Assembly (NCBI GenBank): GCA_963965975.1
Contig: OZ014412.1
Span: forward strand, 5,334,501 to 5,398,500
Length of the DNA: 64,000 nt
Reading direction: 5' to 3'
Source: Xestospongia bergquistia
Taxonomy: Eukaryota > Porifera > Demospongiae > Haplosclerida > Petrosiidae
The notes under the pieces were generated by a model. That model had not been told where the DNA came from and did not search any database. It saw only the letters and a program-made list of their open reading frames with translations. Numbering within the stretch: position 1 is the first letter of the stretch; the number at the start of each line of letters is the position of its first letter. Below, piece by piece: positions 61,264 through 64,000 of this stretch. The position numbers and the translations under genes were made by a program.

Positions 61264-62542
61264 CTATGTTTGATTTCAACATTTTGTGATAATATTTAAT
61301 TTTGTTGTTTTTTGTTAAAATTTGAATACAAAAGTTTGTATATTAATATATTAATAATTATATTCATATATATTATGATAGTATATTAATTGAGCACATG
61401 TAGCAAACACTATAGATCTAGATAATATTAATATATTTCAAATGGGACAAATGACGGAAAGAAAATTTAGCTATACAGTCCTATATAAAGGTATATACAC
61501 ATTTATATGTACACTATATGTAATATATGGTGTATAGTATAAATAATGGATATATGTACATGTACATGATATTGTTAGACACTAACATTACCATATATGG
61601 TAGTCATGTGACATGTAACTACATATTACCATATATGGTAACACATGTTATGTAAATGTATATGACATGTGTTATTATATATAATATAGTGTAGTATAAA
61701 ATTATAAAGTGGCTCAAACATTATACTGGTCATACTAGATATACTGGTAATTGATATTATATGAAGTTAATATACCAGAGGTCTCACAACAGATCCTGTT
61801 ATTAACATTAGCACTACTACGTAAATCATGGGAAGAAAAGGAATAAGGAACATAAAAGGAGATAAAAGGAATAGTTGTACTAGTATGTGTTTCAATATAT
61901 GACATATAGTCATGTGACCATTAAGAGGAGTCATCTATGTTACCACACCCAATTGAAAGAATTACAAGTGTTATGCTTAGTTTGTTACATGTATTTGTTT
62001 TAGTATAATAGTATTCTGTATGTGTTTAACATAACATGTTAATATGACATAGAGTTAATTCAGATTAGTACATTTATAACATTGAAGATATTTTTGAGTA
62101 AATTAATAAATGATTTATTAACACTAAAACATTCCATAAACAATATTCTATAAGATATCGTGACCTAGATCATAAATACAGAAATCATGGAATATGGAGG
62201 AAGTTAATCGTGGTATATGAACATGATTAAGGCTATATTCATGTGATATATATCTGAATAGATTAAATGGTGTAAATTTAAATAAAGGAACTAATATATG
62301 ATATTATTAAATTGTTCCATTACTCCTCATTTTGATCTGTAGGAAAAAATAGTAAAAAACTCACTTAAAAATAGTTAATTTATCTAATTGTGATATTATC
62401 AAAGCTAGCGGTCCTGTTTAAAAGAGAAGCTAAGCAGTATACTCATTATTCAACCAGACATTGTGCCATTTATTTGAGGGAGACCTTAATTGTCATATGA
62501 AGAAAGGGGTGGCTACATTTGAGGGTGGAAATAATTACTTAC
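61264..62542. other. Spacer between F and G, no gene seen
   Basis: 61.26-61.93 kb is the 3' flank shared with D. 61.59-61.64 kb contains two CCATATATGG palindromes. 61.9-62.2 kb is homologous to the 3' flank of B (33.2-33.5 kb). Confidence 0.5.
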
Positions 62543-62906
62543 ATCAGTTGTTTCTTTTCCTTTTAGGTCAGCTGGATTAGTGGAACCTGTAAAGCAATAA
62601 ATATAGTGTTATCTTAAAGAAATAACTATAAATAGAGAGACTAAAACTTAATAGGTAGAAAATAGAATGAAGTAGTTATCATAAGAATAAGGTAAGACAT
62701 ACATGTACATAAAGAAGTAATTATACATGATGTAATGAGTTCTGACAACTAGACAAGTATCTTACCATTATGATTTTTGTTCTTCTTAACACGTTTAATG
62801 ACAATGACAATAATAGTAATAATCAGTACGATACTGAGCACCATAATCAAGAAACCACTAATAGATCCTCCCACAGCTGGCCAAGGAAAGCTGTGTGTAG
62901 ATGATT
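62543..62906 (-). CDS. Locus G: receptor membrane-anchor and tail exons
   Basis: Exon 62906..62766 (141 nt, phase 1 to 1) reads SFPWPAVGGSISGFLIMVLS and continues as a hydrophobic segment to KRVKKNKNH. It is the same anchor type as I and B. Exon 62586..62543 encodes a tail, STNPADLKGKETTD, ending in phase 0 where its paralogues end in phase 2. A terminal exon was not found. Upstream exons should lie to the right, but homology to the stalk-to-anchor intron of C stops near 63.49 kb, so the gene is either interrupted there or has a larger intron. Confidence 0.5.
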
Positions 62907-64000
62907 CTATAATATAAACAATACATAATTATATTGATCACTAAATGTTAATATTAAAGTGATCACATTGATTTACAAAATTATCAGGCAAGCAATAGCA
63001 CTATCTATGTAAGGATGGACCAGATTGCCCATTGAAATGTATCAGCAAGAAACATGAAATATCTTATGGAATCTCTAAATACAATATATGTTTCTCTTTA
63101 CTATAATGCAAAAATGAGCTAGATTTCCTTACTTTATTTGGTGAGTAATTACTAAGTCATGCACTCAGACAATGTTTAAAAGTATCTTAATAATAATTAT
63201 TAAATAATGAATTTGTTTAATTTCTTATTTGTAGCGAACAACTAAAAACATAAATATACATTAGAAATCATTTTCACTAATACAATACAGTTAAAAACAG
63301 AGCATCTACTTTTCGTAAGTATTATCTTTAGCACTCAAAACCTAGAGTAGTCATTTTGGCAGTATAATCAGAGTGACCTTTATGTCAACAATGCCATTTT
63401 CATAGAACAAAATATAATCTACGTCATATAGTACATATTATTGAATAATTTTGTGAATTATAAGTATTATATAGTTATTGTGAAATATGTTATTTGTCAC
63501 CATGTCGATCAAGTTGTTTGTTTGACTTTTAAGATGTACTGGTAATTTATGTTTGTCACGGTGGCTGTACCATGAGAGTACAATGTTCTATATAGCAGCT
63601 GTAATAATAGGCAATAGTGTTTTAATTGGAACCTGATCAAACTATTGTTTCTTAGTGTGTTCTCTAAACACTTCATAGCATATATAGGGATAGTCAATAT
63701 ATCAGTCTAATATATCAGTCTAATACAAAGAGTTTACTGAACTAAGACACCATATACTGTGGAATTTTCAAGGGTAAAAAAATTCATGAAAACTTGAAAT
63801 TAGGACTTTTCATAAAAAAATCACTATAGGAATAGATAATAGAGTCACTCTATTATCTATGGAATGAATAAATAACACATAGCCAGAACCATGCATGTGC
63901 ATATGGCAATGTGGAGATCACATGTCCCTGAGAATAAAAAAAATGCCTGGAGATCAATTGTAGGATCATGCATTTAAGGCTCTCATGTGTATAAGCAATT
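62907..64000. other. Right end of window, no gene seen
   Basis: 62.9-63.48 kb resembles the intron between anchor and stalk in C. From 63.49 kb the sequence is unrelated to the receptors. It contains a 13-bp-armed inverted repeat (63832-63844 and 63848-63860). Confidence 0.45.

Noticed and set aside
61591..61636. CCATATATGG palindromes resembling SRF CArG boxes (also near 13.1, 13.2 and 45.0 kb)
   Set aside because: They sit in AT-rich dispersed repeats and are not positioned near any start exon, so a regulatory role is unsupported.

Overview
The window is strongly AT-rich eukaryotic DNA. Genes are built from short exons with GT-AG introns, and repeats are abundant. The recognisable genes encode cell-surface receptors with a signal peptide, one immunoglobulin-like (Ig) domain, one or more fibronectin type III (FN3) domains, a membrane anchor and a short tail. 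Composition, introns of about 45-60 bp inside genes, and a local array of near-identical Ig/FN3 receptors suggest an early-branching animal. A demosponge such as Amphimedon is my best guess; this is inference, not proof.

Layout. Locus A (minus, 6873 to beyond base 1) supplies a signal-peptide exon and an Ig half-exon. From about 7 to 13 kb lie repeats: decayed transposase-like and other protein remnants, a RhoGEF-like exon pair, and two LTR-like direct repeats. Locus H/I (minus, 20.15-15.1 kb) is an Ig/FN3 receptor with a decayed extra 3' module nested in it. Gene D (plus, 23.87-25.84 kb) is a complete 553-residue receptor. A decayed unrecognised gene lies at 27.5-29.3 kb. E (minus, 32.26-31.17 kb) is a broken relative of D. 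B (minus, 42.18-34.5 kb) and C (minus, 54.76-45.83 kb) are tandem paralogues. C is intact (609 residues by exon sum), while B has a lost splice acceptor and an early stop. F (plus, 60.5-61.3 kb) is a 5'-deleted copy of D. G (minus, 62.9-62.5 kb) is the 3' end of another receptor interrupted near the right edge.

The receptor exons are modular. Nearly all ectodomain introns are phase 1, FN3 exons are almost all exactly 294 nt, and several anchor/tail modules are combined with similar ectodomains. The cluster looks like a birth-and-death family of recognition receptors (adhesion, allorecognition or immunity is inference).

The most unexpected feature is a family of six 76-nt sequences, all on the plus strand, that match the type III hammerhead self-cleaving ribozyme. 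They have a complete catalytic core, an 11-bp stem III with covariation between copies, and a conserved stem I and stem II. They are embedded in the dispersed repeats that separate the receptor genes. Two of them sit in direct repeats of about 450 bp that bracket the transposase-like remnant, a retrozyme- or LTR-like arrangement. No tRNA, rRNA or CRISPR was seen.
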